The notes below the pieces were generated by a model. The model was not told where the DNA came from, did not search any database, and worked only from the letters and a program-made list of their open reading frames with translations. A DNA stretch of 64,000 bases from Sipunculus nudus (taxonomy: Eukaryota > Annelida > Sipuncula > Golfingiida > Sipunculidae), in the NCBI GenBank assembly GCA_026874595.1, contig CM049318.1:4605741-4669740 (forward strand), read 5' to 3'. Both the position numbers and the translations under genes were made by a program. This document shows, piece after piece, positions 1 to 12,539 of the stretch. Numbering within the stretch: the stretch's first letter is position 1; every line of letters begins with the position of its first letter.

Positions 1-314
1 TAATTGAGATAGAACCAAAGGGTGAAATTTTACACTTACATGTATTATAAAAATGAAATGCTTGTTCAAACCAACTTTACAGATACCCTTAGGATATAGA
101 AGATATTGGAATTTTAAGCACCGGTAGGTCATTGTAATCAGAACGAACATTTCTCAAGACAGCCCTCTCTAAAAGGCACACCTGAACTGACTGGTAAACC
201 ATTTTAGCATTGTCAAGTTTGTTGCTGTATCTTCTACCATTATTAAGATATATTTCTTTTAGGTTTGTTAATCATTACTTATATATTTTCATTTAAATTC
301 TGTCTATTTTACAG

Positions 315-2023
315 ATAATAGTGGTCAAAGGAGAGTTGAAGTGACAGGTATCACCACCTGTATCCCATCAATGGGTATGAAAGACTTGAGAGAGGTACTG
401 GAGACTATACAGCAGACTTCAGCAACAAGGGTCAATGAGTGCAGACCAGTCAAGCTGATACATTACCTGCAGGTGGGTGTGAAAAGAGGACTTCAGATGT
501 ATATATGACATGTTAACATAACACTTTGGAACATGATTTTTGTTATTTACGGTAATACTGCTTTGGCATCTGAGGGCCACCTAGTGTTGAGAGTCGAAAC
601 AATTTCAATGTTTAAATATTTCTCCCTCACATTATTATTTAAGCAGAAGCCTGATTCATACTTTAACTTATTGCAATGAAAAAATAAAATCCCACTGATC
701 ATATTTGTAATCCATGCCATGTTAATTAGATACACAAACGACTTACTCGGCACTAAGGTCTCTCTACATCAGTTTACCAGAGTAAAAAGATATTGATATT
801 GCAGAAGCCCTATTACTGGAAATGGTTTTGAAGCACCCCAGGGCACACCAAATATATAGTCAAAAGATGATTAGACTGAAGAAAGTTAGATTTACAAATG
901 TGTGCCATGCCAACCAGATGACAGAGAAAGGCCTTTCATATGTACGTTTGAAAAGATTTTTGGCAAAAGATAATTTCAAGTGTTTTCACTAAATGGGAAG
1001 AATCCATATAAATGAAGCACTGTATCATGTATGTGTTAGAAGATGCACAGCGGTCACAATTTTTCATGCCCTGACCTAGGTGAACAGTATGTAGAATCCA
1101 CATTAGAAAATAGGAAAACATTTTGGTTTACCCAGTCAGTGAAGGATTGTGAGGAATATTCAAGTAAATTTCATAATTTCATTAACACATTTAGGCTTTA
1201 CTTTGTAAAATGGTTCTAAGAATGGTTCTGCAACAGAAAGTAAATATTTTTTTCATTTTTATTATTTATGTTCTTTAATACTAAAAATCCTGCTTCTTTC
1301 AGAGTGTAAAGCTCTATGCAAGACTCTGTGAAGGATTAGTAGATACAGGAAAACTTAGAAATGGGTAATTTTAAATTCACAGGGAATTGATTTTATGTGA
1401 CATGATGCCTATTTTTGTGTTTGTCACTGAAGCAGGTACGTGACAAAGTTACACAGATGTATAGTCACAGTTCAACTTAACAAACTTTTGGCATTAACTG
1501 GGTTCACTGTCAGGTCTACTAAACCACGGCTATTGTCCGACCATTAGCAGGATCATAATCATTCTGGCTGACAGCTGCTTATCTGATGTACCAAAAACCC
1601 ACTGTAGGATCGCCAAGGATTCCCTAAATGCAACCACAATATGTTCTGTGTGCAGTTTAAAAATGAAATACTTTTCAATGAATCATAAACCTGATGTCAA
1701 GTCACTCCCGCCCACCCACCCCCAACCCTCTGCATCAACAATTTTATTTGATTTTCATCTTTCTAGAAGATAAAATAATACAATTTTGATAAGATTTCCT
1801 TTGTTATGTAGTACTTTTACCTGTAACCTTGTAAAAAAAAAGGTGAAGTTAGTTGTGAATTTTACTGTATACAAATGTATTTGTTTACAGGGAGAAGCTG
1901 TCAGAATGGCTCGTCAGCTTCCTGGGATTCGTCAGGATGAAATTTGTGACATTTGGAGTCAGCTTCAACACAAAATACCCACAGCCTGCAAGACGTGCTT
2001 CCACAACAGACCATTCCAGCTAG
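315..2023 (+). CDS. 3' terminal exons of an unrecognised multi-exon gene (partial)
   Basis: Three exons read together in one frame: 315-472 (after acceptor tttacag, before gtgggt), 1303-1364 (after ctttcag, before gtaatt) and 1891-2023 (after tttacag, ending at TAG 2021-2023). Phases agree: exon 315 opens with two bases of a split codon, the 62-bp exon ends with two extra bases, and the last exon supplies the third. The joined tail is about 117 residues, soluble and mostly helical-looking, with GMKDLREVLETIQQTS early, LYARLCEGLVDTGKL in the middle and EKLSEWLVSFLGFVRMKF near the end; I see no membrane segment or catalytic motif. I do not recognise the family. Bases 1-314 look like intron; earlier exons lie outside the window. 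The long last-exon reading in another frame (to 2076) ignores the phase and was not chosen. The exon model is fairly secure, the function unknown. Confidence 0.6.
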
Positions 2024-2320
2024 AACTCTGTGATGTGAACTCAATTCCAGACTCGCAAACATCCATGGACACATAAAAAATCCAAAGTGCATGCATGTAT
2101 TTCATAATCATTCACAGTCTTTCCCAAGACTTCTCACATTTGAGATTGATGATTGACACAATTACTCATTGAACTGTTCACCTTGAAAGGATATATCACT
2201 TCAAAGCTTCCTTTAAGCATTCAGTCAAAGCATATATAAGTATATATATTTTTTATGAATTAAAAAGATTTATCCCTGTAACCAAGCTATATCTTTGTCC
2301 CTCTGCTTGTTACTGAAAAG

Positions 2321-2326
2321 AATAAA
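2321..2326 (+). terminator. Poly(A) signal of the first gene
   Basis: A canonical AATAAA lies about 300 bases after the TAG at 2021-2023 and is followed within 30 bases by T/G-rich sequence (ttgtagttctgttgttc). This fits the end of the 3' UTR of the gene ending at 2023. AT-rich DNA gives many chance matches, so the evidence is positional only. Confidence 0.45.
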
Positions 2327-2659
2327 TATTTACAATTTGTAGTTCTGTTGTTCAATGATCATTGAAAAAAGTAAAATGTGTATTTGCTTGCATGTTCTTA
2401 CATTATCAATATACCACCTTGCCAGTGTGCAGGTTTTGTTTATAACAGGATTATTATGGCTTTAAATTAACAGTTATGTGGAAAAATCATGGGTTGTCTC
2501 AAATCCAATTAAAAGAATAATTTATTCTTTTAGAGAATTATGTATACTCTATCAGTACTTCTTACTTGTTCATATCAGTAAAAGTTTTCCAGTTAAATTT
2601 CAAGGTGTACATCTTTAATATTTATAGAGTGCCATAACCAGGTAACTATTATTTTGTGA

Positions 2660-3310
2660 GTAGTTTTATTAGCCCTCAGCCCTTAGGCTGATGGGCTATT
2701 GTCATCACCCAAGCTGTCTGTCCGTCTGGATTACGTTAACTTTTACATTGTGAGAGGGATATCTCTAAAAGGATTCACCATAGGAATTTTATTTCTTCGG
2801 TGAAGATGTATATCAACAAAATCTCAGTCACGTTAGAAGGTGGTTGACCTTGACCTATTTTTCTATGTTTTAGAGTTGATTACAGAAAAACACTTAGAAT
2901 CTTATTTCTCAGGAACCATTGGGTGGATTTTCACAAAACTTACTATGATCTTTGGAACTATAAGTCTGTACTTGCTGCACACGTTAGGTGGCGCCACCTT
3001 CATTTTCTGATTTAAATGAATTTTTCTCAGATTTTTCAACTTTGGCCTTGTGAGTTGGATATCTCCAAAGGTGTTCAACACAGGAACTTCATTTCTTCAG
3101 TGCTGATGCATATTTACAAAATCTTGGTCATGTTCACAGATGTGTGACTTTGGCCTTCTTTTCAAGGTCACATAGCTTAGAATAGAGTAAAACTTAGGAG
3201 CTTATTTCTCAGGAAGCATTTGGTGGATTGTTATGAAACATGGTACATACCTCTCCAGTTTAAATTTATAACTGAGACATGTACATCCATGTGAGAACAA
3301 ATATTTTGTA
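2660..3310 (+). repeat. Dispersed repeat with two related sub-units, no coding content
   Basis: A block starting near 'ttagccctcagcccttag' with 'gtctgtccgtctgg', followed by two diverged copies of the same text about 300 bp apart (the 'gagagggatatctc' / 'gagttggatatctcc' and 'cttatttctcaggaa' phrases occur twice). The layout (Cys-poor pseudo-coding text after a tccgtc stretch) resembles the elements that follow. Bases 2327-2659 and 3310-3690 hold AT-rich sequence in which I see nothing else. Confidence 0.5.
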
Positions 3311-3719
3311 CTTGTTACTGTTACCACCTATAACAATGTTCTTCTGGCTTAGGACTTTTGTCAGCTTCTGCAAATATTCTAGTTTTCATTATGCTTAAAG
3401 TAATTTTCAGAAAGAAATTCTCATTGTGACCATATGTTTCACCACCTGGTCCTCACTTGTTCAAACAAATAACATGTTCACCAACACCATATGTTTACCT
3501 CCATTGATTTCCAACATACCAACCCCCAAAAAATATTGTGCAGCTGATACTAAAAGCCAATATCAATAAATTCACTGGCTTCAACTAATACAGCTACCAA
3601 ATTCCATGCTTCCTCAGGATCTAAAATCCTACTTTCAGTGCGGGCTGGTGTAAGTATTGTGTGATGTTCCATTATGTATGAGGGGAAATTAATGTTCGTC
3701 TGTCTGTCCATCCGTTAAC

Positions 3720-5390
3720 CAAGCACAAATCGTAACCACTGGACCTAGAATCTTGTAACTTGGCATTCTGAAAATGTCCATGAAAAATCTCCTTGGAAAC
3801 CAGAAATTAGGTCTCTGTTACCCATATCCTTCAAGCTATGGGGCCCCAAAGTACCCCCCCCCCCCCCCGAATAGTCAAAAATTTCATACAAAAACTTTAA
3901 TATCTCATTAACTACATCACTGATGGTCATGATTTTTGGCATACATATTGATCATGAGATGTTCCATCAGTTCCTGCAGACTGGTGGCGCCACCTGTATT
4001 TTTCAATTTGTTACAAATTTTTTTCTCTATTTTTGAGACCTTTAAAGATGTGGTTATCTGTCAACAAGGTACAAATCCTAACTACTTGACGTAGAATCTT
4101 CATTCTTGACACACAGGGAGACCCATGTAAAGTCTCCATGGAAACCTGAAATTAGGTCTCTGTTACCCATAATCTTTGAGCCTTGGCACTCCAAAGTACA
4201 GCTCAGAATAATAAAAAAATGATACAAAAGCTGAAGTATCTGAACTACTAATAAAGAGAACACCATAATTGTTTGCATGGATATTGATCATGGAGTGTTT
4301 CATAAGTTTCTGCAGACTTGTGGCACCACCTGTATTTGTTCGTTTTTTTTTACGAAATTTTTCAGTATTTTTGAGACCTTTAAAGATATGAACATCTGTT
4401 AACAGGGCACAAATCATTAAAACTGGACCAAGAATCTTCATTCTTGACACACAGGGAGACCCATGAAAAGACTCCATGGAAACCTGAAATTAGGACTCTG
4501 TTACCCTATATCCTTTAAGCTGTTTGGCACCAAAATACCCCCCCCCCCAGAATGATAAAAATTTGATACAAAAACTGCAGTATCTCAATAACTACAAAAC
4601 ATTATGGTCATGATTTTTGGCATACATATTGATCATGAGGTGTTCCATCAGTTTCTGCAGACTGGGTATGCCACCTGTTTTTTTCAATTTTTTATGATTT
4701 TTTTCACTATTTTTGAGACCTTTAAAGATGTGGTTATCTGTCAACAGGGTACAAATTGTAACAACTAGACTTAGAATCTTCATTCTTGTCATGCAAGGAG
4801 GCCAATGAAAAGTGTCTGTGGAAACCTGAAATTAGGTCTCTGTTTCCCATATCCTTCAAGCTATAGGACTCTGAAGTATCCCTCAGAATAATGGACAATT
4901 TGATACAAAAGGTGAAGTATCTGAACAACTAATGCAGAGATCCGCATGATTCTTTGCATGGATATTGATTATGGAGTGTTTTATCTGTTTCTGCAGACTG
5001 GTTGTGCCACATACCTATATTTTATTCAATTTGTCGTATTTGTTTCTCTATTTTTTAGACCTTTAAGGGTGCTGTCATCTGTTAACGTGGCACAAATTGT
5101 AACAACTGGACCTAGAATCTTCATTCTTGTCATACAAGGAGGCCCATGAAAAGTGCCTGTGGAAACCTGAAATTAGGTATCTGTTAACTATATCCTTCAA
5201 GCTATAGTACTCCAAAGTATCCCTCAGAATAATGGAAAATTTTATACAAAAGCTGAAGTATCTGAACAACTAATGCAGAGATCAGCATGATTCTTTGCAT
5301 GGATTGACCATTAAGTGTTTTAATTAGTTTCTGCAGACTGGTGGAGCCACCTGTATTTTTGTATCTGCCAAAACAAAGTATAAAAACTAT
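3720..5390 (+). repeat. Tandem repeat, period about 340 bp, about 5 units
   Basis: Anchors recur at about 3727, 4070, 4406, 4746 and 5090 (the '(g)gcacaaatcgtaac' phrase), each followed by 'agaatcttcattcttg', 'aaacctgaaattaggtctctgtta', an oligo-C or its remnant, 'gatacaaaa', 'tgatcatgag(a/t)gtt' and 'ttctgcagactggtgg'. Units differ by many substitutions, so the array is not young. C-runs lie at 3854-3868 and 4548-4558. Two units of the same family occur in opposite orientation within 42620-43400. Confidence 0.75.
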
Positions 5391-5399
5391 GTTTTTGAA

Positions 5400-6400
5400 C
5401 GTGTTCCACTGCCGCCGCAATTGTTTCTGGAGAACTCCTCTGAGACTACTGGACCGATTTCCCCAAAACTTACACCAATTATCGAGTCACATGTGAACGG
5501 GTGCCTAACAAAATTGTGTTGACCTCTGACCTTTCCTCTCTGCCCAGCATCCATTTGTGCGTCTGTTTCCACATATAAACCCTCGTATCTCGGGAACTGT
5601 TTGACCGATCAGGAAAAAAATTTTTTATACAAATGTAGCCCTTGGATAGCATTATAACATACACAAAAAATGGTGGCGCCACCTGCAACCATGTTTGAAC
5701 AGTGTCCCTCTGTTCATCTGCCTTAGGTTAAAATCATTCTTATCTCTGCAGTGAATTGACTACTTCACCTGAAACTCGGCATGCGTATACATCCTGGATA
5801 GCTTTCTTGATTTATGACAGGTGGCGCCACCTACATTCTAGTTGCAGACATCCAAGCTCATATCTTGGGAACCATTTGACCGATTGGGCCAAAAGTTTGC
5901 GTGTATAGAACTCACATAGGTCTTTATCATACACAAAACTGGAGGGGCCACCTGCAACCATTTTTGCACAGTGTTCGTCTGTCTGCCGTGGGATAATATC
6001 ACTCATATCTCTGTAGTGGTTTGACATAACTGCCTAAAATTTTGCAGGTTTATACATCCTGGACAGTTTTCATGATTTTATGACAGATGGCGCCACCTAC
6101 ATTCTAGTTTACGCTGCAGACATCCAAGCTCATATCTCAGGAACCATTTGACCAATTGAGCCAAAATTGTGCATGTGTTTAGATCTCACATAGGTCTTAT
6201 CATACACAAAACACAGCGTCTGTCTGTTTGTCTGCCGTGGGCTAAAATCACTCATACACATGTAGTGGTTTGACTTTTCTGCCTGAAATTTCGCATATGT
6301 ATACAACTTTGACAGCTTTCTCGATTTGTGGTAGTTGGCACAACCTACATACACATTTAGGCTGCAGACATCCATGCTAATATGCAACACCCTTGCCTCA
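5400..6400 (+). repeat. Tandem repeat, period about 270 bp, with GGCGCC palindromes
   Basis: The text 'ccacctgcaacca(t)', 'cagtgt(c/t)c(c/g)tctgt', 'cctggatagctttc', 'ggcgccacctacattctag', 'agctcatatctt/cgggaacc' and 'catttgaccgatt' recurs at about 5680, 5950 and (truncated) 6215. GGTGGCGCCACC or a near copy is present at about 5672, 5820 and 6087. Short reading frames on the minus strand are by-products of the repeat. Confidence 0.65.
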
Positions 6401-6938
6401 CCATCCATGCCTAACTTCACCCGTTCCACACTGATTTTGGCAGATACATGTAGTCGCTTGTCGACTACCCGTATTCTAGTTTTTAAAGTTTACAAATTTT
6501 TTCTCTATATTTGAGATATATTAATACAGACACAATCTTGGCCTGTTGGTTAATCTGTTTGATGCTTCGGTTGAATGGGTATATACTACCATTCTGATGA
6601 TAAAATTTTCCTTTTGCGAATCTCTTCCCAGTCAGCTAAGGGTCATGACCCGTGGGTCACTTGTTTTAAATATGCCCCTGATGTTTGGTCGTTTAGTTTT
6701 AAATTCCAAATTTAAAACATTTTACGAACTGTCAATTGAGAGCATCATGGTATCTGCTCGTGGTGTAATCAGAGCATTGTGGTGGGGATCTGTTTTAACT
6801 GGTCAGCTGTGGCAGGTTGATCAGCTAAATAAACCTTGTCAGAACCGCTAAAGTCACTTCTGTATGTTTGACAAAGTTCAGTTTGCGCCACTCAGTCGCA
6901 GGGTTTCCAGTGGTCCGGGTAAAGTCTAGAAACATTTT

Positions 6939-7835
6939 TAGCTTAGCTGACTGTAAGTCATCTGAGTTAGAGGGATGATCCTTTGTGCATCCTTCGTCCA
7001 TCGTTCTGTCCGTCCATTCAACAGAAACATTTTGACACTGTTATACCTTTGAATCTTAAACTAGACATACTGTCAAATGTACCTGAGTCCTCTTACCAAA
7101 CCCTAAACTAGGTCACTGCGACTTCGTTCATTTGAAAAAATCAAGGAAAGGCAACTGTTTTCTTGTAAAAAACAGCTGTTACTTGTATCAAAACAACTGA
7201 AGAGTTTTTATTCCTAATTGATATAATAATTCCTCTAAATATTCATTATGTACATACCAGAAATAGGGTTGATATTGAGTAATTTGTAGAACATATTTAT
7301 TCCCTAAACATGTTAACTGTTAAAGCTAGAGAGTTTTTTTGTAAAAAATATAATATACTATATTTAATATAGATTCAAGTGTATACCAGAAATTCTATCA
7401 TAATATTTTTCTGAGTTTTAAAAGTTGTTAGCTTAAATGTTAAATAAGTACCTTAACTTTCCCCTGATTTGGCCATATGGCATATTTTCCCAGTAAGCAC
7501 TGTAGATTTAATTTTCATATCATAGACAAATATGCACTTAAGCTTTTCAGTTCTGAAATTTAGAAGGAATTGTTAAAATATGGAGGATTTATAAGCTTTT
7601 AGAAGAACATTTCATAACCGTTTTTTTTTTTCGGGGGGGGGGGGGGGGGGGGTTAACACTGGAGTGAGTGTTGTCGCCCTGCCCGCTGCCTGATTAAATA
7701 TGCTTGCCTTGGACTTTATCTAGTGTAACAGTATACATGACGACCAACAGGAAAAATATGTATATAACAATATAAATGTCTAAGATTTGACAAATTTAGC
7801 TGAGCGCTGTGTCCCTTATTTTGGTCCCTTGGTTT
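6939..7835 (+). mobile_element. Dispersed hairpin/palindrome element, copy 2 (E2)
   Basis: It begins with the inverted repeat TAGCTTAGCTGACT (6939-6952) / AGTCATCTGAGTTA (6956-6969), followed by 'ccatcgttctgtccgtcc'. It ends at 7798-7835 with a degenerate end signature (agctgagcgctgtgtccc, then ggtcccttggttt) directly abutting the next copy. An oligo-G run of 20 bases lies at 7633-7652. There is no protein-coding content. Confidence 0.5.
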
Positions 7836-7837
7836 AT

Positions 7838-10800
7838 TAGCTCAGCTGACTATAAGTCATCTGAGCTATAGTCGTGGTCCACTGTCCGTTGTCTGTCCGT
7901 CTGTCCGTCCGTCCGTCTGGATGTACGTCCGTAAGATTGGCACGTTTCGACACCGTTGGACCTACGAATCTGAAATTCGGCATACAGTTAGATATCCCCA
8001 AAATCTCCTACCGTGCCGAAAATTGGGTCAATAGGACTTCGTTCCATCAAGATATTAAGGAAAAACCTCCATTTATTATTAGAAATCTATTTTCACACTT
8101 CAGGACTGCCTAATATCAAAACCACTCATCTGGTTTTCTTCATATTTACCATAAATATTCCTCTATATAGTTTCTATGTACATGCCAGATATTAAGTCAG
8201 TATTATATAATTTGAAAAAGTTATGGGCCCAAACATAATGGACTTTGTAAAAAAATCAGGAAGATATTTGGTCACTTAAGACCAAAAGTGTTAAAGGTAG
8301 GGACTTCTTTCCAGTAATAAAACTTTAATTAATCAAAATTTAATTGTATACCAAAAATTAGAACAAAATCTGTTAAATTATTTTTAATATTGGCAAAAAT
8401 ATAAAATTGGTACCTTAAATTTTGCCCAACTTTGGCCACGGCACGTTTCTTTCCTATAGGTACTGTGGATTTAATTTTCACAGCATGTATACATAAGGAT
8501 TTAATCTGTTAAAATCTGAAATTTGAAAATAAAAGCTTCAAAATTAGGCTAGTTATTGAATATTTTTGGAGGCTCTTGTTGTATTCTCTTTCATTGTCAA
8601 GCAGTCCCCTTTGATGACTGTAGGTCATTCAGTGCACATCTCTATGCTCCCCAGGCTGTTGGCATAATATTAGATGTCCCCAAAATCTCCTACCATACCA
8701 AAAATTGGGTCATTAGGACTTCGTTCCTTCGAGATATTAAGGAAAAAAAACTCTGTTTTCCATAAAAAAAAGCCATTGTTACACTTCAAGGCTGCCTAAT
8801 ATCAAAACCACTGATCTGTTTTTGATTGTATTTAGTATTCACATTCTTTCATACGTTTTCTATGAACATACCAAAAATTAGGTCAGTATTGGGTATTATT
8901 TTGAAGTTATGGGCCAAAACATAATGCAATTTTTTAAAAAATCAGGAAATATATTTACTCACCTAACATGAGAATTGCTGAACCTACAGACTTTTTTTCA
9001 GGAATATAACTTTATTTAATCAAGATTCAATTGTTTACCCAAAATTAGATCTGAATTTTGGAAATTTTTCAAGTTATTGGCATAAATAAAAAATCAATAC
9101 CTTAAATTTTGTCCAACTTTGGCACTGTTGATTTAATTTTCACAGCATATATACATAAGGATTTAATCTTTTAAAATATGAAATTTCAAAGAAATTGATT
9201 GTTAAGAATAGCTTTTATTCATGTTTTCATACACCATGTCAAGTGTTGTTTACATCTAGCCCACCTAGTAGTACAGCCGTCATTATGTAACCCACCCCAG
9301 GCAGCTTGCCTTGGGTCAGCTTAGCCACTACCAGCAGGCTTCCCCTCTGCCCTGCACTCCCCCCCCCCCCCCATGGTGCATAAACTAGATGAATGTTATT
9401 ATTTTCTGTATTTGATTCATTCTTATTCTAGGCTATGCTAAATTTTAGATTTTGTATTGTACCAACAGGGTTACAGTGATTAAAGTGTACATTTAATTGT
9501 GTCAACAAAGTGGTGTATTGCTATGAAAGTGTGGATGTTCATGAGATAAGTAATTCCTTACTTCAGAGGAGTAAAAACTTCACCAGGTGTGAAATTGACT
9601 ATTAATTCCAGAAATAAATTTAAACTGGGATAGTAATTAGCACAATGATATTGTTTGTCCCTCATTCAACCAACAGTGTGTATACTTTATTTGTAATGTC
9701 TTATTTTATCAAATTTACTGAATCTTTTATTTTATTTTGGTTAATAAAATTAAGCATGTACTGAAAACTCCAATGTGCAAAACTTTTTAATAGTGATTCA
9801 AGGAATATTCTTGTAGATGCCATGTTGTGGCATTATTTTCTTTTAAATTCAGTTTAAACATTTATGATTTAAAAATAATAAAATATATGTGTATGCATAA
9901 TATGACCCAATATGAGCTACACTCTGGATATATGATGATTGCAACTTTTGCAACAATTCTAATATTTTAACTTATAGTTTCAGTTTTTTACTCTGTATAT
10001 ATGATTGCAACTTTTGCAACAATTCTAATATTTTAACTTATATTTTCAGGTTTTTTATTAAAAATTTATAAAACCTGTAAATAAAAAAATGATTCAGATA
10101 AAAACTTCTTAATGGAAAAAGTGGATATGCTTTAAAAAAATAGGAATATATATAAACTTAAATGCATTATTCCCTTGAAAGTGAAATAAAGGTATTAGTC
10201 CATTCTGTCAACTTGCCAGTCCATCTGTAAATTTTCATATGCATCACAGTATCTCAAAACTTTTACTGTTTTTCTTCATGACAGTCTTGTCAGAGTATTA
10301 TTTTGCAATCATATATTTAGAACTTTACTATAACGAAGTAGGAGGGCCCCTTTCCTCTTAGCTTTTCATATTCTTATATAAATGAAAAACATTACAATAG
10401 AATATTTCTACATCCACCTTCGTGCTGCCCTCACTGTTCCCTTCTCCGAACCCCATCCCAAAGTCAGCCTCAGTAAGCAAGAACAAGATGAATCAGCTAT
10501 ATTCATACTTTAATATTTTGTATAACTATTCGTCAATAGGTACCTATGTACATGCCAGAAACTATGTCAGTATTGTGTAATATGTAGACATAGTGGGCAA
10601 CACAATAATGTACCTTGTCAAGACTAAAGAGATTTTGTGTCATACAGTCAACAATTTATAAATCACTTCATCAGCATAGTTAATCATAACATCATATCTG
10701 TTAAATTGAAAGCTTGCAGACTACCATACACTTTAGATCCTTCAACAAATAGCCTTATCATCATTCTACTACTGCTTATTACTGCTGTCATAGCATTCAT

Positions 10801-11057
10801 ATTTGCTCAAATATATCACAATTTTCAACCCCTCCTAAATAAATAAAAAATAAACCACTATATTTGACTCTATTAATCCATCAGTCAGGTAATTTCATTT
10901 ATCATTTACTCACATATTACATTACATTCCTTTATAATAGCCCAACATGTCAATGATATTCATAAGCTTTATCGACTCGATATAGTATCACAGTGGAGAA
11001 ACATTCATAGTCCAATCATGATCAGCTGAGCGCCGTGACCCATGGGCCCCTTGTTTC
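7838..11057 (+). mobile_element. Dispersed hairpin/palindrome element, copy 3 (E3)
   Basis: The start is a near-perfect stem TAGCTCAGCTGACT (7838-7851), loop ATA, AGTCATCTGAGCTA (7855-7868), then (tccg)n. The interior carries two related blocks about 680 bp apart, each with 'caaaatctcctaccatgcc' at about 7997 and 8678. The end at 11022-11057 is cagctgagcgccgt, GACCCATGGGCC, ccttgttt. The interior matches the copy at 54576-56819 block by block. A 14-base C-run lies at 9359-9372. The small hydrophobic frame at 10637-10846 starts at GTG and is not supported as a gene. Confidence 0.6.
9922..10056 (+). repeat. 66-bp direct tandem duplication
   Basis: The phrase 'gattgcaacttttgcaac' followed by 'aattctaatattttaactta' occurs at 9937 and again at 10003, with the flanking 'ctctg(g/t)atatatg' also repeated. 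It is a local duplication inside the dispersed element ending at 11057. Confidence 0.8.
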
Positions 11058-11552
11058 AAGGTGAGTTGAAATTCGGTGACTTATATTAAAATTAGTGGAT
11101 TTCTGTGATAATCAGGCAAAATAATGGAAACGTCAGGAAAATTTGAAACAGCTTGTAGATTTGGAGCTGATTGTGTGCTAAAATGCTTGGACATCCCTTG
11201 CTTTTAAGAGCATGTATTTAAATAAACCGTAAAGAAATTCACTGACTTTTTAATCCAGTTTAACAAGTAGATCATCTATGCAAATTAAAATAAATTTATT
11301 AAAACAAATTTTGCTTGTTTCATGTCGGCTATTAAATGATATGGAGGCTAAATTTTAAATTTTAGTGTTCTTTTCCTTGAAAAACAAAAGAAAGTACTGA
11401 ACAGTCACGTAATTCTTTCTGCAGTGTAAAACCATCGACGACAATGTTTTACTCTTGTTTTTCAGGTCCATCTGCGTATGAGTTAGATCTGTAGTTCGGT
11501 TGACTTTTCATAGAGTGACCTTTGGTCTGAGTCAAGAAACGATTGGCACCGG
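11058..11552. other. Unique-looking DNA between the dispersed elements and the TRIM array
   Basis: AT-rich sequence without a convincing exon or repeat. At about 11553 ('atttacaccttatttacg') similarity to the later TRIM units begins (compare 18697, 26693 and 33858), so this marks the left edge of the tandem array. Confidence 0.4.
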
Positions 11553-11599
11553 ATATTTACACCTTATTTACGAAATCTCCTCGAGAGAGTAACCCCTAC

Positions 11600-11791
11600 C
11601 AGAAGCGGATCCGCGCGGACCCCCTGTCCCCCCCCCCTTCACCCGAAGCAACCTTTTTTAAGGGGGGTTAGACGTAATTTTGCGGCCTGTACACCCACCC
11701 CCCTTTCCAGACCTGATGACCTTTTTTTTAGGATTTTCATTAGTCCTCCTGGGTTGGACCTCCCTTTTCCTAAATCCTGGATCCGCCCCTG
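11600..11791. mobile_element. 192-bp MITE with GGATCC-containing inverted ends
   Basis: Ends are CAGAAGCGGATCC (left) and GGATCCGCCCCTG (right), i.e. 13-bp inverted repeats with two mismatches. The pentamer CCTAC flanks both sides (11595-11599 and 11792-11796) as a 5-bp target-site duplication. The other units lack the insertion at this place (for example 'aacccctactacttttcc' at 18736). The interior has C-rich and T-rich tracts and no coding potential. The same family sits in every inter-gene spacer with another 5-bp duplication. Superfamily not assigned. Confidence 0.75.
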
Positions 11792-12445
11792 CCTACTTTT
11801 TTTCACTTCTACCAAACATACGTGAACAGTCTTGACTGACAGCTGTACTGATTGGCTACCTTATCTCAGTATGTGTACATTTATACATGTGCATTTACTA
11901 TGGATGACAGCTACCGCTAATATTGATGAACCTCTCACGAAAGGATTGCAATAGCCAAACAACGACTGAGGTATGGTCTTATGTATAAATGAGTCATGTT
12001 CCGATAACCACTACTCCGAAATCAGTAACATCCTGGCTTTCCCCGTGAAAGCTAAATAATTAAATATATTCTCAGGCTATATGCATTACCGCACCTATCT
12101 GTTCAAACCGAATATTACCATTAGGTCATATATGCGTAGGTAAGGGATCATGGACATTGAGTAAACATAGTATGTATACATATATGTTCTGGAATTACAT
12201 GGGCGTATTGATTGAACCGTTCCCTCCCAACATTAAAATTTTACTTCTTTAACCATCTCCAAAAATTCTTAATCAAAATTCAACTTACAAGTTGGACGAT
12301 ACGGCTCGTACACACTCGTGCACACATACAAACACACACACACGGCCGATCACATAAAACCATGCCTCTATTGTGTTATTATTACTGTATTGGGACAGTT
12401 AATCACACACGCCAGATGCACAATTTCTAAAAAAAGTAGCGTATA

Positions 12446-12456
12446 TCATATATATA
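12446..12456 (+). promoter_or_regulatory. Possible TATA-like element upstream of the copy 1 leader
   Basis: The sequence catatatatac lies about 90 bases upstream of the leader-exon ATG at 12540. Spacing would allow a short 5' UTR. TA-rich runs are common in this window, so the call rests on position alone. Confidence 0.15.
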
Positions 12457-12539
12457 CAAAATGTCTCCGAACATTTGATGAATTAATCGAAAGAGAAGGC
12501 CGAACTTAAATAGGCCTACTAGCATAGATATATTCTGTG

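Larger units (their letters stand above)
3690..6666 (+). mobile_element. Dispersed hairpin/palindrome element, copy 1 (E1)
   Basis: The 5' part has 'gtctgtctgtccatccg' but no clear hairpin. The interior consists of two tandem arrays (listed separately). The right end at 6633-6666 reads cagctaagg, then GACCCGTGGGTC (6647-6658) and cttgttt, a variant of the end signature shared with the copies ending at 11057 and 56819 and with the minus-strand copies near 42311 and 43532. No transposase-like reading frame is visible, so the element would be non-autonomous. Calling it mobile is an inference from its repeated defined ends. The class is unknown. Confidence 0.45.

Noticed and set aside
1786-2076. 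A 96-codon plus-strand frame ending at 2076
   Set aside because: It starts in the intron and uses a different frame from the one demanded by the splice phases of the exons at 315 and 1303; the phased reading stops at 2023.
10637-10846. Small hydrophobic frame with a possible membrane segment
   Set aside because: It begins at GTG, lies inside a dispersed element, and has no splice or family support.
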